Below, piece by piece: positions 1 through 10,054 of a stretch of 64,000 nucleotides of DNA. The stretch lies in contig NZ_JAHESC010000003.1 in NCBI RefSeq assembly GCF_018598185.1, positions 124,001-188,000 on the forward strand, read 5' to 3'. The stretch comes from Dawidia soli (GTDB lineage: Bacteria > Bacteroidota > Bacteroidia > Cytophagales > Cyclobacteriaceae). The notes beneath the pieces were generated by a model. It saw nothing but the letters and a program-made list of their open reading frames with translations. It ran no database searches and was not told the origin of the DNA. The position numbers and the translations under genes are program-made. The stretch's first letter is position 1; the number at the start of each line of letters is the position of its first letter.

Positions 1-1
1 C

Positions 2-1498
2 GACACCGAAGGCGACGGCACCTACATCCCGTCGGCCAGCGCTTCGCTGTCCAACAACCTGAACTACGATCAGAACGTTGTGTCGGGGTATCTGTCTTAC
101 ACCTACACGACGCCCAGCAATTATAGTTTCAAGGGCGGCGCCCGCTACGAGTATACCACGATCGACGCCTATACGCAGACCGAGGACAACATCGACATTC
201 CCGCGTATGGCTCGCTGGTGCCCAGCATTAACGTATCGAAGAAATTTGCCAATGGCAAGACGGTCAAGGCGGCCTACAACCGCCGGATCCAGCGGCCGTC
301 GATCCGGTTCCTGAACCCCAACATCCAGGCGTCAAACCCGTACGATATCACGGAGGGTAACCCGGCGCTGGACCCGGAGTATACCAACAACTACGAGTTA
401 TCGTATAGCACCTTTATCGGCGGTACGTCGCTTAACTTCTCGACCTTCTGGCGTAACACCAACAACGCTATCCAGGATGTACGCAACGTGATCGGTAATG
501 ATCCTTCCGACCCCGATACGGTTCGCACTACGTACCGCAACATCGGTCAGGAAGATGCCGTCGGTCTGAACTTCTTTGCGAACGTAAACATCGGCAAGCT
601 GTCGTTGAACGGTGGCACGGACCTGTTCTATTCCATGTTGAAAAACCGGACCAACGACGCGCAGTCGAATGCTACCAACTCGGGTTGGGTGATGGGCTAT
701 CGCTTATTCGGGAGCTATAATCTTTCCAAAGGGTGGGGCTTCCAGTTCTTTGGTTTCTACCGCGGACGTCAGGTACAGCTGCAAGGCACCCAGGGTGGCT
801 TCGGGATCTATAGCCTGGGTATGAAGAAGGAGTTCAACAACAAGAAGGGAAGCGTGGGCTTTGGTGCCGAGAACTTCTTTACGCCGGAGTTTAAGATTCG
901 CAGCGAAGTGCATACACCTACGATCGACCGCAACAGCATGACCAGCATGCGCAACATGAGCTTCCGCGTCAACTTCAGCTACCGCATCGGCAAGATGAGC
1001 GTGGATGCGAGACCGAAACGCCGTCGTTCGATCAATAACGACGACCTGAAAGAAGGTGGTGGCGGCGACGGTGGCATGGGTGGTGGCGGCATGCAAGGTG
1101 GTGGCGGCGGCGGCCAGGGTGGCGCCCAGCGTGGTGGTGGCAACGTAAGCGCAGCTCCGGCTAAGCCGCTGGCGCCGGTCGATACGGCTGCGAAAGTAGA
1201 TGCCACGGGTACGTGGAACTATACCGTTGAATCTCCGCAGGGGGGCGAGGGCACGCTGGTGATCAAGAAAGAGGGCGAGGTGTATAGCGGTACGATCAAT
1301 AACAAACGATTCAATAAAGAGCTGCCGTTGTCTTCGGTGAAGGTGAATGGTAATGAGCTTTCGTTTGAATATGAAGTTTCGTTTGGGGGAAATACGATGA
1401 TGGTGCTGGTGAAGGCGATCATTAACGGTGATGCTTTTAGCGGGAATATGGCTGTGGGGCAGTTTGGGACTTTTCCGATTCAGGGGAAGAAGAATTAA
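2..1498 (+). CDS. TonB-dependent receptor family outer membrane protein, C-terminal part (5' end outside window)
   Basis: The reading frame is open from base 2, so this is the C-terminal ~498 residues of a larger gene. An internal GTG at 80 is not the true start. Alternating aromatic and polar beta-strands (YELSYSTFIGG, FNFSTFW-like segments, then MSFRVNFSYRIGKM) match the outer-membrane beta-barrel family found in Bacteroidota TonB-dependent receptors with an N-terminal carboxypeptidase-like plug. After the last barrel strand comes a basic RRR segment, a long Gly-rich linker (about 1054-1143) and then a separate ~95-residue beta-rich domain beginning TGTWNYTVESPQGGEG. That tail resembles lipocalin-like add-on domains of secreted Bacteroidota proteins. 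Substrate unknown. Confidence 0.85.
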   Translation, partial: DTEGDGTYIPSASASLSNNLNYDQNVVSGYLSYTYTTPSNYSFKGGARYEYTTIDAYTQTEDNIDIPAYGSLVPSINVSKKFANGKTVKAAYNRRIQRPSIRFLNPNIQASNPYDITEGNPALDPEYTNNYELSYSTFIGGTSLNFSTFWRNTNNAIQDVRNVIGNDPSDPDTVRTTYRNIGQEDAVGLNFFANVNIGKLSLNGGTDLFYSMLKNRTNDAQSNATNSGWVMGYRLFGSYNLSKGWGFQFFGFYRGRQVQLQGTQGGFGIYSLGMKKEFNNKKGSVGFGAENFFTPEFKIRSEVHTPTIDRNSMTSMRNMSFRVNFSYRIGKMSVDARPKRRRSINNDDLKEGGGGDGGMGGGGMQGGGGGGQGGAQRGGGNVSAAPAKPLAPVDTAAKVDATGTWNYTVESPQGGEGTLVIKKEGEVYSGTINNKRFNKELPLSSVKVNGNELSFEYEVSFGGNTMMVLVKAIINGDAFSGNMAVGQFGTFPIQGKKN

Positions 1499-1517
1499 GC
1501 TGCTCGGCTTATCCAAT

Positions 1518-1554
1518 AAAAAAGCGGTGTCGATCTATTCGGCACCGCTTTTTT
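1518..1554. terminator. Bidirectional intrinsic terminator between convergent genes
   Basis: An A-run and GCGGTG(T)C arm pairs with GGCACCGC and a T-run, with a loop of about 9 nt. A-tract on one side and T-tract on the other let it serve both the TonB receptor gene (+) and the convergent cutC (-). Confidence 0.8.
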
Positions 1555-1574
1555 ATTGTTGGCATTTCGGAAGA

Positions 1575-1644
1575 GACGGCAGTTGCAAACTGCCGACAGT
1601 CGCGGCACAAGTTTCCGTCCCGAGACGGGACTCAAACTTGCGCC
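1575..1644. repeat. Dispersed palindromic (REP-like) repeat, copy 1
   Basis: It holds two adjacent hairpins. The first is CGGCAGTT-GCA-AACTGCCG (1577-1595). The second is a longer one at about 1604-1644, with CAAGTTT/AAACTTG and GTCCCG/CGGGAC arms around an AGA loop. The first hairpin with its GAC/AGT flanks and the CTGGCGCAAGTTT element recur in inverted orientation at 34064-34167. It lies in the cutC 3' intergenic region. Confidence 0.7.
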
Positions 1645-1649
1645 AGGTG

Positions 1650-2390
1650 CTATACTTTCTCCGCCAGTGTGCGGAGGTTGCGGACGATTTTGGGGTCGAC
1701 GGTGCGGAGTTTGAATTCGGAGCCTTCTTCGGAGCCCATGCCGGCAATGGCTTCGTTGCGATATTCCATGGCGCTGCTGGTGTAAGCTACGGCAGCGGAA
1801 TGGATCTCCTGTGCGCCGGATTTGCGTACGATGTCTTGTACGGTCTCTTCATTTACGCCGGAGCCGGGCATGATGGCTATGCGGCCTACTGCACGTTTTA
1901 CCAGCTCACCGATGAGGTCCGCGCCCTGCCAGGCCTTGGGTTGCTGGCCCGATGTAAGGATCCGATCGAAGCCTGCTTCGATACAATCTTCGAGCGCCTG
2001 AAAAGGATCGCGGGTCATGTCGAATGCACGGTGACATGTTACCTTGAGCGGCCGTGCTTTTTCAATCAGCTCGCGGCAGCGTTTTTTGTCGATGGTGCCG
2101 TCGGGGTTCAGGATACCGAATACAACGCCATCGACACTGAGCTTCTGGCATTGGGAGATATCGCGCTTCATGGCGTGGTACTCGTAGCTGTTGTAGTGGA
2201 AGTCGCCGCCGCGCGGGCGGATCATGACAAACACGTCGATACTCACGTGCTGGCGTACTACTTCGATGGTTCCGTATGACGGCGTGGTTCCTCCATCGCC
2301 CGGGCTGTCGCACAGCTCAATGCGGTCGGCGCCGCCTTCCTGCGCCTTGAGGGCAGAATCAATATTGTATACTACGATCTCGATCTTCAT
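1650..2390 (-). CDS. cutC: Copper homeostasis protein CutC
   Basis: This is a 246-residue TIM-barrel protein of normal CutC length. The family signature is clear: N-terminal GGADRIELCDSPGDGGTTPS, then VMIRPRGGDFHY, then a central VTCHRAFDMTRDP and RILTSGQ, and a PGSGVNEETV segment near the C-terminus. CutC proteins are linked to copper handling in bacteria and human, but the exact biochemical role is unsettled. It stands alone on the minus strand, convergent with the TonB receptor gene; its 3' side carries a terminator and a palindromic repeat. The ATG at 2390 is the natural start since conservation begins at the first residues. Confidence 0.95.
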   Translation of the reverse strand: MKIEIVVYNIDSALKAQEGGADRIELCDSPGDGGTTPSYGTIEVVRQHVSIDVFVMIRPRGGDFHYNSYEYHAMKRDISQCQKLSVDGVVFGILNPDGTIDKKRCRELIEKARPLKVTCHRAFDMTRDPFQALEDCIEAGFDRILTSGQQPKAWQGADLIGELVKRAVGRIAIMPGSGVNEETVQDIVRKSGAQEIHSAAVAYTSSAMEYRNEAIAGMGSEEGSEFKLRTVDPKIVRNLRTLAEKV

Positions 2391-2441
2391 ATATGTCGTT
2401 TTGCTGGGGTGCGAAAATAGGGAAAAGCGGGCAGGCTGGAC

Positions 2442-2476
2442 AAAAAAATAAGAGTCCCCGGTTACGGAGACTCTCT
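2442..2476 (-). terminator. Intrinsic terminator on the minus strand
   Basis: Read on the minus strand, AGAGTC...GACTCT arms are followed by TTATTTTTTT. It lies about 150 nt downstream of the glycosylasparaginase stop and just upstream of cutC, so it probably ends the glycosylasparaginase transcript. Confidence 0.6.
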
Positions 2477-2622
2477 ATAGAACTAGGTTTAGGTAAAACG
2501 AAATTTTGACTGGCGCTACTTTCGATGAGCCAGTGTTCGTTTGGTTTCTAACGAACTTTACCAAAGATATTTCTTTTACCGTTACCTTCAAACTCCCGCA
2601 CCGGATTTTTAAGGCTCCTCGG

Positions 2623-3585
2623 TTAAAAGTGGCTCTGTCCGTCAAAAAGCTTATTGCCTTCCTGGGTGTGGACGGCGTAGGTGAAGCCTTTTTGCAAACA
2701 GTATGCGCCGTATTCGCCTTGCTTGTTCAAGGCGAGAAATCCTACCTGCACCTGTTTTGCCTTCTCGGGATTCTTTTTGAGAATGCGCTCTACGGCCAGG
2801 CGGCATGCATCCTGCGGCGAATTGCCTTGCCGCATAAGCTCTACCACCAGGTGACAGCCCACGATGCGGATCACCTCCTCGCCTACGCCCGTGGCGGTAG
2901 CAGCACCCACTTCGTTGTCGACGTACAAGCCCGCGCCGATGATGGGCGAGTCGCCCACGCGGCCGTGTAATTTATAGGCCATGCCACTGGTGGTGCAGGC
3001 GCCGGACAGGTTGCCGGCGGCGTCCAGGGCGATGATGCCGATGGTATCGTGGTTTTCGATGTTGACTACGGGCTTATATTCTGCTTTTTTCAACCATTCC
3101 TTCCACGCTTTTTCCGACTCTTTTGTCAGGAGCTTTTCTTTCTTGAAGCCATTGGCCAGGGCGAACTGCAGCGCGCCTTCACCGACCAGCATGACGTGTG
3201 GCGTCTTTTCCATGACCTTGCGCGCAACGGAAATGGGATGCACGATGTGTTCCAGGCCGGCGACAGAACCGCAGTTGCCGTGCTCGTCCATGATGCAGGC
3301 GTCGAGTGTTACGTGACCGTCGCGGTCGGGTAATCCACCCAGGCCGACGGAGGTTTCTTTGGGGTCAGCTTCGGGCACCCAGGCGCCGGCCTCTACGGCG
3401 TCGAGCGCGCGGCCTCCGGCGGAGAGGATCTTCCAGGCTTCCACGTTGGCGCCCAGGCCGAAGTTCCAGGTCGAGAGTACAATGGGCTTTGCGCCGGCGG
3501 TCGGTTGGGCCAGGGCGGTTTTTGCAAACGGCAGGGTGGCTGCCCCGAGGGCCGTCAGTTTAATGAATTTTCTACGTGAGGTCAT
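2623..3585 (-). CDS. N4-(beta-N-acetylglucosaminyl)-L-asparaginase (glycosylasparaginase), Tat-exported
   Basis: A 320-residue Ntn-hydrolase of the glycosylasparaginase family (peptidase family T2). These enzymes cut the GlcNAc-Asn bond of N-glycan remnants and mature by autocleavage before a catalytic Thr. The Thr is visible in NHDTIG (about residue 181), followed by GNLSGACTTSGMAYKLHGR and GRVGDSPIIGAGLYVDN, which form the substrate pocket in the family. The N-terminus MTSRRKFIKL... followed by a hydrophobic stretch and ALAQ is a twin-arginine signal, so the enzyme acts in the periplasm. It fits functionally with the GH92 mannosidase at the other end of the window, though the two are not linked. 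Confidence 0.93.
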   Translation of the reverse strand: MTSRRKFIKLTALGAATLPFAKTALAQPTAGAKPIVLSTWNFGLGANVEAWKILSAGGRALDAVEAGAWVPEADPKETSVGLGGLPDRDGHVTLDACIMDEHGNCGSVAGLEHIVHPISVARKVMEKTPHVMLVGEGALQFALANGFKKEKLLTKESEKAWKEWLKKAEYKPVVNIENHDTIGIIALDAAGNLSGACTTSGMAYKLHGRVGDSPIIGAGLYVDNEVGAATATGVGEEVIRIVGCHLVVELMRQGNSPQDACRLAVERILKKNPEKAKQVQVGFLALNKQGEYGAYCLQKGFTYAVHTQEGNKLFDGQSHF

Positions 3586-3647
3586 AGACTCTTGTTTCAG
3601 TATAGGATTCGTATGTTCAAAACGACTGACGCCCTGCGGTTATAACC

Positions 3648-5219
<1,572 letters not shown>

Positions 5220-5309
5220 GTGCGTAGGTTAATTCCCTTAAAGATAGAAAAAGTAGTGTGTCCAAGCGTATAACCGGAAATTCGTATCTTCACGCGCTTC
5301 TAACCAGCC

Positions 5310-6251
5310 ATGTACGCAAAAATTGCGATTATCGATATGGGAACGAACACGTTCCACCTGCTTATGGCGGGGGCGGACGACCGCGGCTACCATATTCTCT
5401 CGCGCGACCGGCTGGCCGTGAAGATCGGCATGGGCGGCATCAACGAGGGTTACATTACCGAAGCCGGCATTCACCGCGCCCTGCTCGCCATGCAAAGCTT
5501 CAAGAATATTATCGACGAAGCGGGTGTGCAAAAAGTGTATGCCTTTGGCACCAGCGCGTTGCGCAATGCCCGCAACAACCACGAGGTGGTGGCCCGTATC
5601 AAAGCGCTGACGGACCTGGACGTAGACATTATTTCCGGCGACCGCGAGGCGGAGTTTATTTACTATGGTGTGAAGTCGGCGCTGCACCTGGAGCGCGAGA
5701 AGTCGCTCATTGTTGATATCGGGGGCGGCAGCGTAGAATTTATCATCGGTGACAACGATACGATCTTCTGGAAGAAAAGCCTGGAGATCGGCGCGCAACG
5801 CCTGCTGGAGAAGTTTCATCAACACGACCCTATCACTCCTGCCGATATACAAGCGCTCGATGTTTATTTCGACACGATGCTGGCGCCGTTATTTGAAGCC
5901 CTGGAGGAATACCCTACCCGCGTGCTCGTCGGATCGTCGGGCACCTTTGACACGTTGAGCGATATTTTCTGCATCCGCCACGAGATCCATAAAACCGCGG
6001 AAGAGATTGAAACACCTTTGTCCCTGGAGGGCTTCTGGGAGATCTATGACGAGCTGATCCATAAAGACCGCGCGGCGCGTATGCAGATGCCCGGCATGAT
6101 CGATATGCGGGTGGATATGATCGTGGTGGCTTGCTGCCTGATTCGCTATTTGCTGGAGCGTCATGACTTTAACCGCATTCGAGTTTCGACGTATTCGTTG
6201 AAGGAAGGGGTGCTGGCGTCGTTGATTCAGGAGATGAAACTGTTAGCGTAA
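5310..6251 (+). CDS. Ppx/GppA family phosphatase (single-domain exopolyphosphatase-like)
   Basis: A 313-residue ASKHA-fold protein. The phosphate and metal loops are present: IDMGTNTFHLL at the N-terminus, FGTSALRNARN, IISGDREAEFIYYG, and LIVDIGGGSVEFI. It is about 200 residues shorter than E. coli Ppx because it lacks the C-terminal HD-like domains. Such short forms are common in Bacteroidota and may hydrolyse polyphosphate or pppGpp; the specific substrate is not decidable here. It is divergent from the acyl-CoA carboxylase gene and convergent with the toxin remnant. Confidence 0.92.
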   Translation: MYAKIAIIDMGTNTFHLLMAGADDRGYHILSRDRLAVKIGMGGINEGYITEAGIHRALLAMQSFKNIIDEAGVQKVYAFGTSALRNARNNHEVVARIKALTDLDVDIISGDREAEFIYYGVKSALHLEREKSLIVDIGGGSVEFIIGDNDTIFWKKSLEIGAQRLLEKFHQHDPITPADIQALDVYFDTMLAPLFEALEEYPTRVLVGSSGTFDTLSDIFCIRHEIHKTAEEIETPLSLEGFWEIYDELIHKDRAARMQMPGMIDMRVDMIVVACCLIRYLLERHDFNRIRVSTYSLKEGVLASLIQEMKLLA

Positions 6252-6266
6252 GCTATTGCTATCAAA

Positions 6267-6638
6267 CTAAGCTATCTTCTTGATAACATATGTATCAAAC
6301 CATTGAGGCACTTCGCTTAGAATAGCTCCCAGATATCCATAAGCTATCTTCCCTGCCCGAATTATCAGTGTATTCTTCCGGATTATTAAATGGTTGGCCA
6401 ATTCAGAAACGTCTTCCTTAAGACTAAATCCCGAGTTTATAATGGATTGCTTGAGTTCAGATGTCGTTATTGTAATCCCATAAGGGTCAAAACTCATTTG
6501 TCCCTTTTCCCGAAGCGTCTGCTCGATCACATCGGCGTTGATCAGATTTCCTATATTATATCTCTCAGAAACTAATTTCTCAATACTAGATTTCCCAGAT
6601 CCGTTCGGGCCTGCAAAAAGGCGTAGTCTTTTTGTCAC
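6267..6638 (-). CDS. Zeta-toxin-like P-loop kinase with internal deletion (probably inactive)
   Basis: The 123-residue product starts like a zeta-type toxin: RLRLFAGPNGSGKSS is the Walker A loop and LINADVIEQTLREKG the following Asp segment. Its last residues (SEVPQWFDTYVIKKI) match the usual C-terminal end of these proteins. The middle is missing: after LANHLIIRKNTLII the sequence jumps almost directly to the C-terminal strand. About 70-90 residues including the expected catalytic and nucleotide-lid region are lost in frame. The start is a GTG sharing one base (TAGTG) with the upstream gene's stop, so the two are translationally coupled. I infer a relic of a toxin-antitoxin module. Confidence 0.7.
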   Translation of the reverse strand: MTKRLRLFAGPNGSGKSSIEKLVSERYNIGNLINADVIEQTLREKGQMSFDPYGITITTSELKQSIINSGFSLKEDVSELANHLIIRKNTLIIRAGKIAYGYLGAILSEVPQWFDTYVIKKIA

Positions 6639-6907
6639 TACATTTTGATGATTCGTTTTACTACTCGTACTTCGTCAGGAAGCCGAGCTAAACGTTCTTT
6701 ACGGCCATCGGGGTATATTTTATACACAAACCCTCGTTCTGCTATCGCTACGGGAATATTGTTGTCAGTGGCCTTTTTAATTGCCCATTGACCTGTTTTT
6801 GTTGCAAATGTCGCTACATTCTTTTCGCGGATAGCACTGGCAGGCACCTTTCCTTTGTTTTTCCTGGTCTTCCCCCTCATTCTCGCTTTTTTATTTGCCA
6901 CTTCCAT
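6638..6907 (-). CDS. Small basic protein, putative antitoxin partner of the zeta-like toxin
   Basis: It has 89 residues with a strongly basic N-terminus (KKARMRGKTRKNKGK) and a compact C-terminal half ending YKIYPDGRKERL...VVKRIIKM. I do not recognise a characterised family. Position supports an antitoxin role: it lies immediately upstream of the zeta-like gene, shares one base with it and is of typical antitoxin size. The basic N-terminus could bind DNA or RNA. It appears intact although its presumed toxin is shortened. Confidence 0.6.
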   Translation of the reverse strand: MEVANKKARMRGKTRKNKGKVPASAIREKNVATFATKTGQWAIKKATDNNIPVAIAERGFVYKIYPDGRKERLARLPDEVRVVKRIIKM

Positions 6908-6969
6908 ACAACAATCTTTATTATCTCCACTAATTTAACATTATTTCACCAATCTGTCAATGCCAGCTC

Positions 6970-7533
6970 CTACGGCGTGTGCATCTCGCGCATGGCGAGA
7001 CGCTTTACCGTGTAGCCCACCAGCAGTCCAAAGGCTGCGAAACCCAGCACGATAAAAAGTATATTCTCTTCAAATGCCTCGGTAGTAAGATTTAAAAAAC
7101 GGCCCACGAGGTAGCCCACGGTACTCACCGTTGTAGCCCATAATAAGCCGCTCAGGACGCTATATAGCAGGAACTGCGCGGGACGAACGTGGCTCATGCC
7201 GATGACGACGGGGATCAACACGCGGAAGCCGTAGAGGAAACGATATGTCAATAAGATCTGGAACTTATGCCGGGCAAAGAATCTCTGTACGGGGGCAAAA
7301 CGCTCCTGGAGCTTGGGGCGGTGGGCGATGAAGTATTTGCCGTTCAATCTTCCGATCATATAGTATACCCAGTCGCTGATGAAGGAACCGGCAAAACCGA
7401 AGAACATGGTATAGGGACCGGCGAAGAGACCTTTGTGAATGAGCGACGAGGCGACGAGTATAGCGGTCTCGCCTTCAAAGAAGGTGCCGATGGTCAGGGC
7501 CAGGTATCCGTATTTGTCTAAGAACTCCTCCAC
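6970..7533 (-). CDS. DedA family integral membrane protein
   Basis: A 187-residue protein with several hydrophobic helices and the DedA (SNARE-associated/VTT) signature: FFEGETAILVASSLIHKG near the N-terminus, a DWVYYMIGR segment, and RFLYGFRVLIPVVIGMSH. The family is implicated in lipid scrambling and flipping, including undecaprenyl phosphate and phosphatidylethanolamine. It is the last gene of a minus-strand operon: its start is one base past the stop of the M14 deacylase gene. Why it travels with the RimK-type genes is unknown. Confidence 0.88.
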   Translation of the reverse strand: MEEFLDKYGYLALTIGTFFEGETAILVASSLIHKGLFAGPYTMFFGFAGSFISDWVYYMIGRLNGKYFIAHRPKLQERFAPVQRFFARHKFQILLTYRFLYGFRVLIPVVIGMSHVRPAQFLLYSVLSGLLWATTVSTVGYLVGRFLNLTTEAFEENILFIVLGFAAFGLLVGYTVKRLAMREMHTP

Positions 7534-7534
7534 G

Positions 7535-8506
7535 TCAGTCGTCTCCTATGCTCTCCAGCTTACAGAATGTATCGGTGCCGATGTGCATCAACGCATCGCC
7601 GGCGTTGATGACGGGTATATTGTTCAGGCCAATGACGTAGCCGGTCTCGATGGCCAGGATCTTTTCCTGGAACTCGCCAAACGGGTCGGTCACGGTTCCT
7701 ACCCAGTCGCCCTTTTGTACCTGTTGTCCGCAGATGACGTTGGGTTGAAAGAGGCCCGGCGTTTTCGCGCGGATCCATCCGGTGCTCCAGATGACTTTGT
7801 TCTCTACTTCGGGGTTCGGCGCCTCGTCGATCATGTTGAGGTGCTTCATCAACCGCAGCGTGCCGGCAATGCCTTCTTTGATGGCATGCTGATCAAACCG
7901 CAGCGACTCGCCGCCTTCGTATACAATAATGTTCTTGCCTTTGCGCGAGGCTTCCTTGCGCAGCGAGTTGGGCCGGAACGGTGCGTCGATCGTAAAGGGC
8001 GCGCTGAACGCCTGGGCCAGCTCGAAGTTGATCTTGTCTTTCAGCTCGGCGCGTACCTGCGGGTAGTTGGCGCGCATGGCGCCACCGGTATGGAAATCGA
8101 TACCGTAGTCGATGATCGGCACGACTTCGCGCATCATGTGATAGGCCACGCGGCTGGCCAGGGAACCGTTGCGGCTGCCGGGGAACGACCGGTTTATATC
8201 CTTTCCGTCGGGCACTTCGCGCGAGTAGTTCAGGAAGCCGTACATGTTGATGATGGGGATACACACCACGGTGCCACGTTTGGGCTGATGTAAACCGCTT
8301 TCCAGCATCCGGCGGACAATCTCCATACCGTTTATCTCGTCACCGTGCATACCGGCCATCAGCGCCAGCACGGGCCCTTCTTCGAGGGCGCGCGATACAT
8401 AGATGGGCGTGTTGATGACGGTGTGCGACGGAAGCCGGGCGATGTTGATGTTGATGGTCTTTGATTCGCCCGCCGGAATGGTATGGTCTGCTATTGTGAT
8501 GTCCAT
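7535..8506 (-). CDS. Succinylglutamate desuccinylase/aspartoacylase family (M14-type) zinc deacylase
   Basis: This AstE/AspA-family zinc enzyme has the metal ligands in GMHGDEINGMEIV (His and Glu) and DFHTGG (His). The C-terminal part is a beta-rich domain with GYVIG.NN.PVI. I place the start at the ATG at 8506 because family similarity begins at once (ITIADHTIPAGESKTININ). A GTG at 8557 would add 17 poorly supported residues. It sits 53 nt after rimK. In rimB-rimK-M14 clusters the enzyme is assumed to remove or process an acyl or glutamyl group, but the true substrate is not known. Confidence 0.88.
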   Translation of the reverse strand: MDITIADHTIPAGESKTININIARLPSHTVINTPIYVSRALEEGPVLALMAGMHGDEINGMEIVRRMLESGLHQPKRGTVVCIPIINMYGFLNYSREVPDGKDINRSFPGSRNGSLASRVAYHMMREVVPIIDYGIDFHTGGAMRANYPQVRAELKDKINFELAQAFSAPFTIDAPFRPNSLRKEASRKGKNIIVYEGGESLRFDQHAIKEGIAGTLRLMKHLNMIDEAPNPEVENKVIWSTGWIRAKTPGLFQPNVICGQQVQKGDWVGTVTDPFGEFQEKILAIETGYVIGLNNIPVINAGDALMHIGTDTFCKLESIGDD

Positions 8507-8559
8507 CGACCGTAAGATAGCAAATATTAGCGACTCACCCCCCGTTATGGGGCACACGG

Positions 8560-9471
8560 TCAGGCGTTCACGCGATCTTTCTGGATCTTCTTCTTGAGTG
8601 CATTCTTCTCCAGGTAATGAAAGATCTTACCGGCGATGTCTACTTTGGTAGCACCTTCGATGCCTTCCAGTCCGGGTGAAGAGTTCACTTCGATGATGAG
8701 CGGCCCCCGGTCGGAGGGCAACAGGTCTACACCGGCTACGCCCAGTCCCATCTTTTTGGCGGCCTTGAGCGCCGCCGATTTCTCGGCGCGTGTGAGCTTT
8801 ACCACGGTGGCTACACCGCCGCGGTGGAGGTTGGAGCGAAACTCGTCTTTGCGTGTTGCCTGGCGGCGCATGGCCCCTACCACTTCGCCGTCTACGACGA
8901 ACGCGCGGATATCGATGCCGCGGGCTTCTTTGATGAATTCCTGTACGATGATGCGGGCATGCAAGCCATGGAACGCTTCGATGACCGATTGCGCTGCCTT
9001 TTCATTTTCGGCCAGTACAACGCCCAGGCCCTGCGTACCTTCCAGCAGCTTGATCACCACGGGCGCACCGCCCACGGCTTCCAGGATGCCTTCTGTGTCG
9101 CGCGAGTAGTCCATGAAGATGGTCTTGGGCAAATCGAGCCCCGCCCGCGAAAGAATCTGCAGGCTGCGCAGTTTATCGCGCGAGCGGATGAGCGCCTGTG
9201 ACTCCACGGCGGTGAATACTTTCATCATTTCGAAGTGTCGTACAACGGCTGCGCCATAGAATGTCACGGAGGCGCCGATGCGGGGAATGATCGCGTCAAA
9301 ATAATCGAGGCGGCGCCCCTGGTATAACACCACCGGTTTTTTCTTTTCGATGAACAGCACGCATTTCATGTGGTCGATGATCTCGACTTTGTGCCCGCGT
9401 GCTTCCCCGGCCTGTTTGAGGCGTATGGTGGAATACAACTTCGGGTTGCGCGACAATATGGCAATATTCAT
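8560..9471 (-). CDS. rimK: RimK-family alpha-L-glutamate ligase (ATP-grasp)
   Basis: 303 residues, the same size as E. coli RimK, which adds glutamates to the C-terminus of ribosomal protein S6. The start [18 protein letters not shown] is typical. The ATP-grasp core is visible: [38 protein letters not shown], and the Mg-binding [20 protein letters not shown]. It follows rimB by 26 nt and precedes the M14 deacylase gene, giving the known association of RimK with a retropepsin-like partner and a deacylase. The target could be S6 or another protein. Confidence 0.95.
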   Translation of the reverse strand: MNIAILSRNPKLYSTIRLKQAGEARGHKVEIIDHMKCVLFIEKKKPVVLYQGRRLDYFDAIIPRIGASVTFYGAAVVRHFEMMKVFTAVESQALIRSRDKLRSLQILSRAGLDLPKTIFMDYSRDTEGILEAVGGAPVVIKLLEGTQGLGVVLAENEKAAQSVIEAFHGLHARIIVQEFIKEARGIDIRAFVVDGEVVGAMRRQATRKDEFRSNLHRGGVATVVKLTRAEKSAALKAAKKMGLGVAGVDLLPSDRGPLIIEVNSSPGLEGIEGATKVDIAGKIFHYLEKNALKKKIQKDRVNA

Positions 9472-9497
9472 AGGGGGAATCGGTCTAAAAAAGGAAA

Positions 9498-9950
9498 CTA
9501 GTCGTTTTTCTTCTGCTTCAGGGCACGTTGCAATCGCCGCTTTTCACGGTACGAAACATTCTTTTGTTTAACGTCTATCAGAAAGCGGTCGCGCAGGATC
9601 TTTCTTCCTATCAAGATCGGAAATTTAAGCGAACCCCGATTGCTCAGGGAGAACTCGGTTGTTATTTCTTCGTTAAAAATTTTAAGCGTTGTAACAATCA
9701 CAAAACGTCGTTCCAGGTCGCCAAAAGAATTTTTGATGTCACGTTCCTCGAAGTCGGCCATTGAAAATTTCATGCCCGTAAATTCGGGGTGTTCTTCGTC
9801 GAGGAGAATAAATTCCAGTCGTCCGTCTACCACGCGTGCCTGGTGACAATGCAGGCAACTGGTATACGCACCGGTGTCGATCTTCGCATGAATGTTGGTC
9901 AGTCCTAACAGGGGTAGGTCGACGCGATCATAGCGGCCCAGAATCTTCAT
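9498..9950 (-). CDS. rimB: RimB-like retropepsin-fold ATP-dependent zinc protease family protein (DUF615/RimK-associated)
   Basis: 150 residues from the ATG at 9950 ([16 protein letters not shown]). Longer upstream reading frames run through a terminator and are not credible. The [11 protein letters not shown] segment carries the retropepsin-like Asp-Thr-Gly motif, followed by [18 protein letters not shown], a hallmark of this family. Proteins of this type are encoded beside rimK and modulate or reverse its activity in Pseudomonas (RimB). It is the first gene of the rimB-rimK-M14-DedA operon. The minus-strand upstream sequence TATATTTA is one base off a TAnnTTTG promoter box. Confidence 0.88.
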   Translation of the reverse strand: MKILGRYDRVDLPLLGLTNIHAKIDTGAYTSCLHCHQARVVDGRLEFILLDEEHPEFTGMKFSMADFEERDIKNSFGDLERRFVIVTTLKIFNEEITTEFSLSNRGSLKFPILIGRKILRDRFLIDVKQKNVSYREKRRLQRALKQKKND

Positions 9951-9990
9951 GTATAATTGTACTGGCTTAAATATAGCGGGGTTGCCGGAT

Positions 9991-10021
9991 AAAAAAAAAG
10001 CCCGGAGCGTGTGCTCCGGGC
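9991..10021 (-). terminator. Intrinsic terminator of the DUF2911 gene
   Basis: A perfect 9-bp stem, GCCCGGAGC / GCTCCGGGC, with a GTGT loop. On the minus strand it is followed by nine T. It lies 33 nt downstream of the DUF2911 stop codon. Confidence 0.9.
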
Positions 10022-10054
10022 CGTGAATTTGTCTGGTTGTCGGAAGGGCCGGTG

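Noticed and set aside
704-1516. Long open frame antisense to the TonB receptor
   Set aside because: Shadow of the plus-strand gene in GC-rich sequence, with no family pattern and repetitive His/Ala/Thr composition.
1428-2279. 283-residue open frame antisense to cutC
   Set aside because: Covers cutC in the opposite strand and crosses the terminator; cutC is unambiguous.
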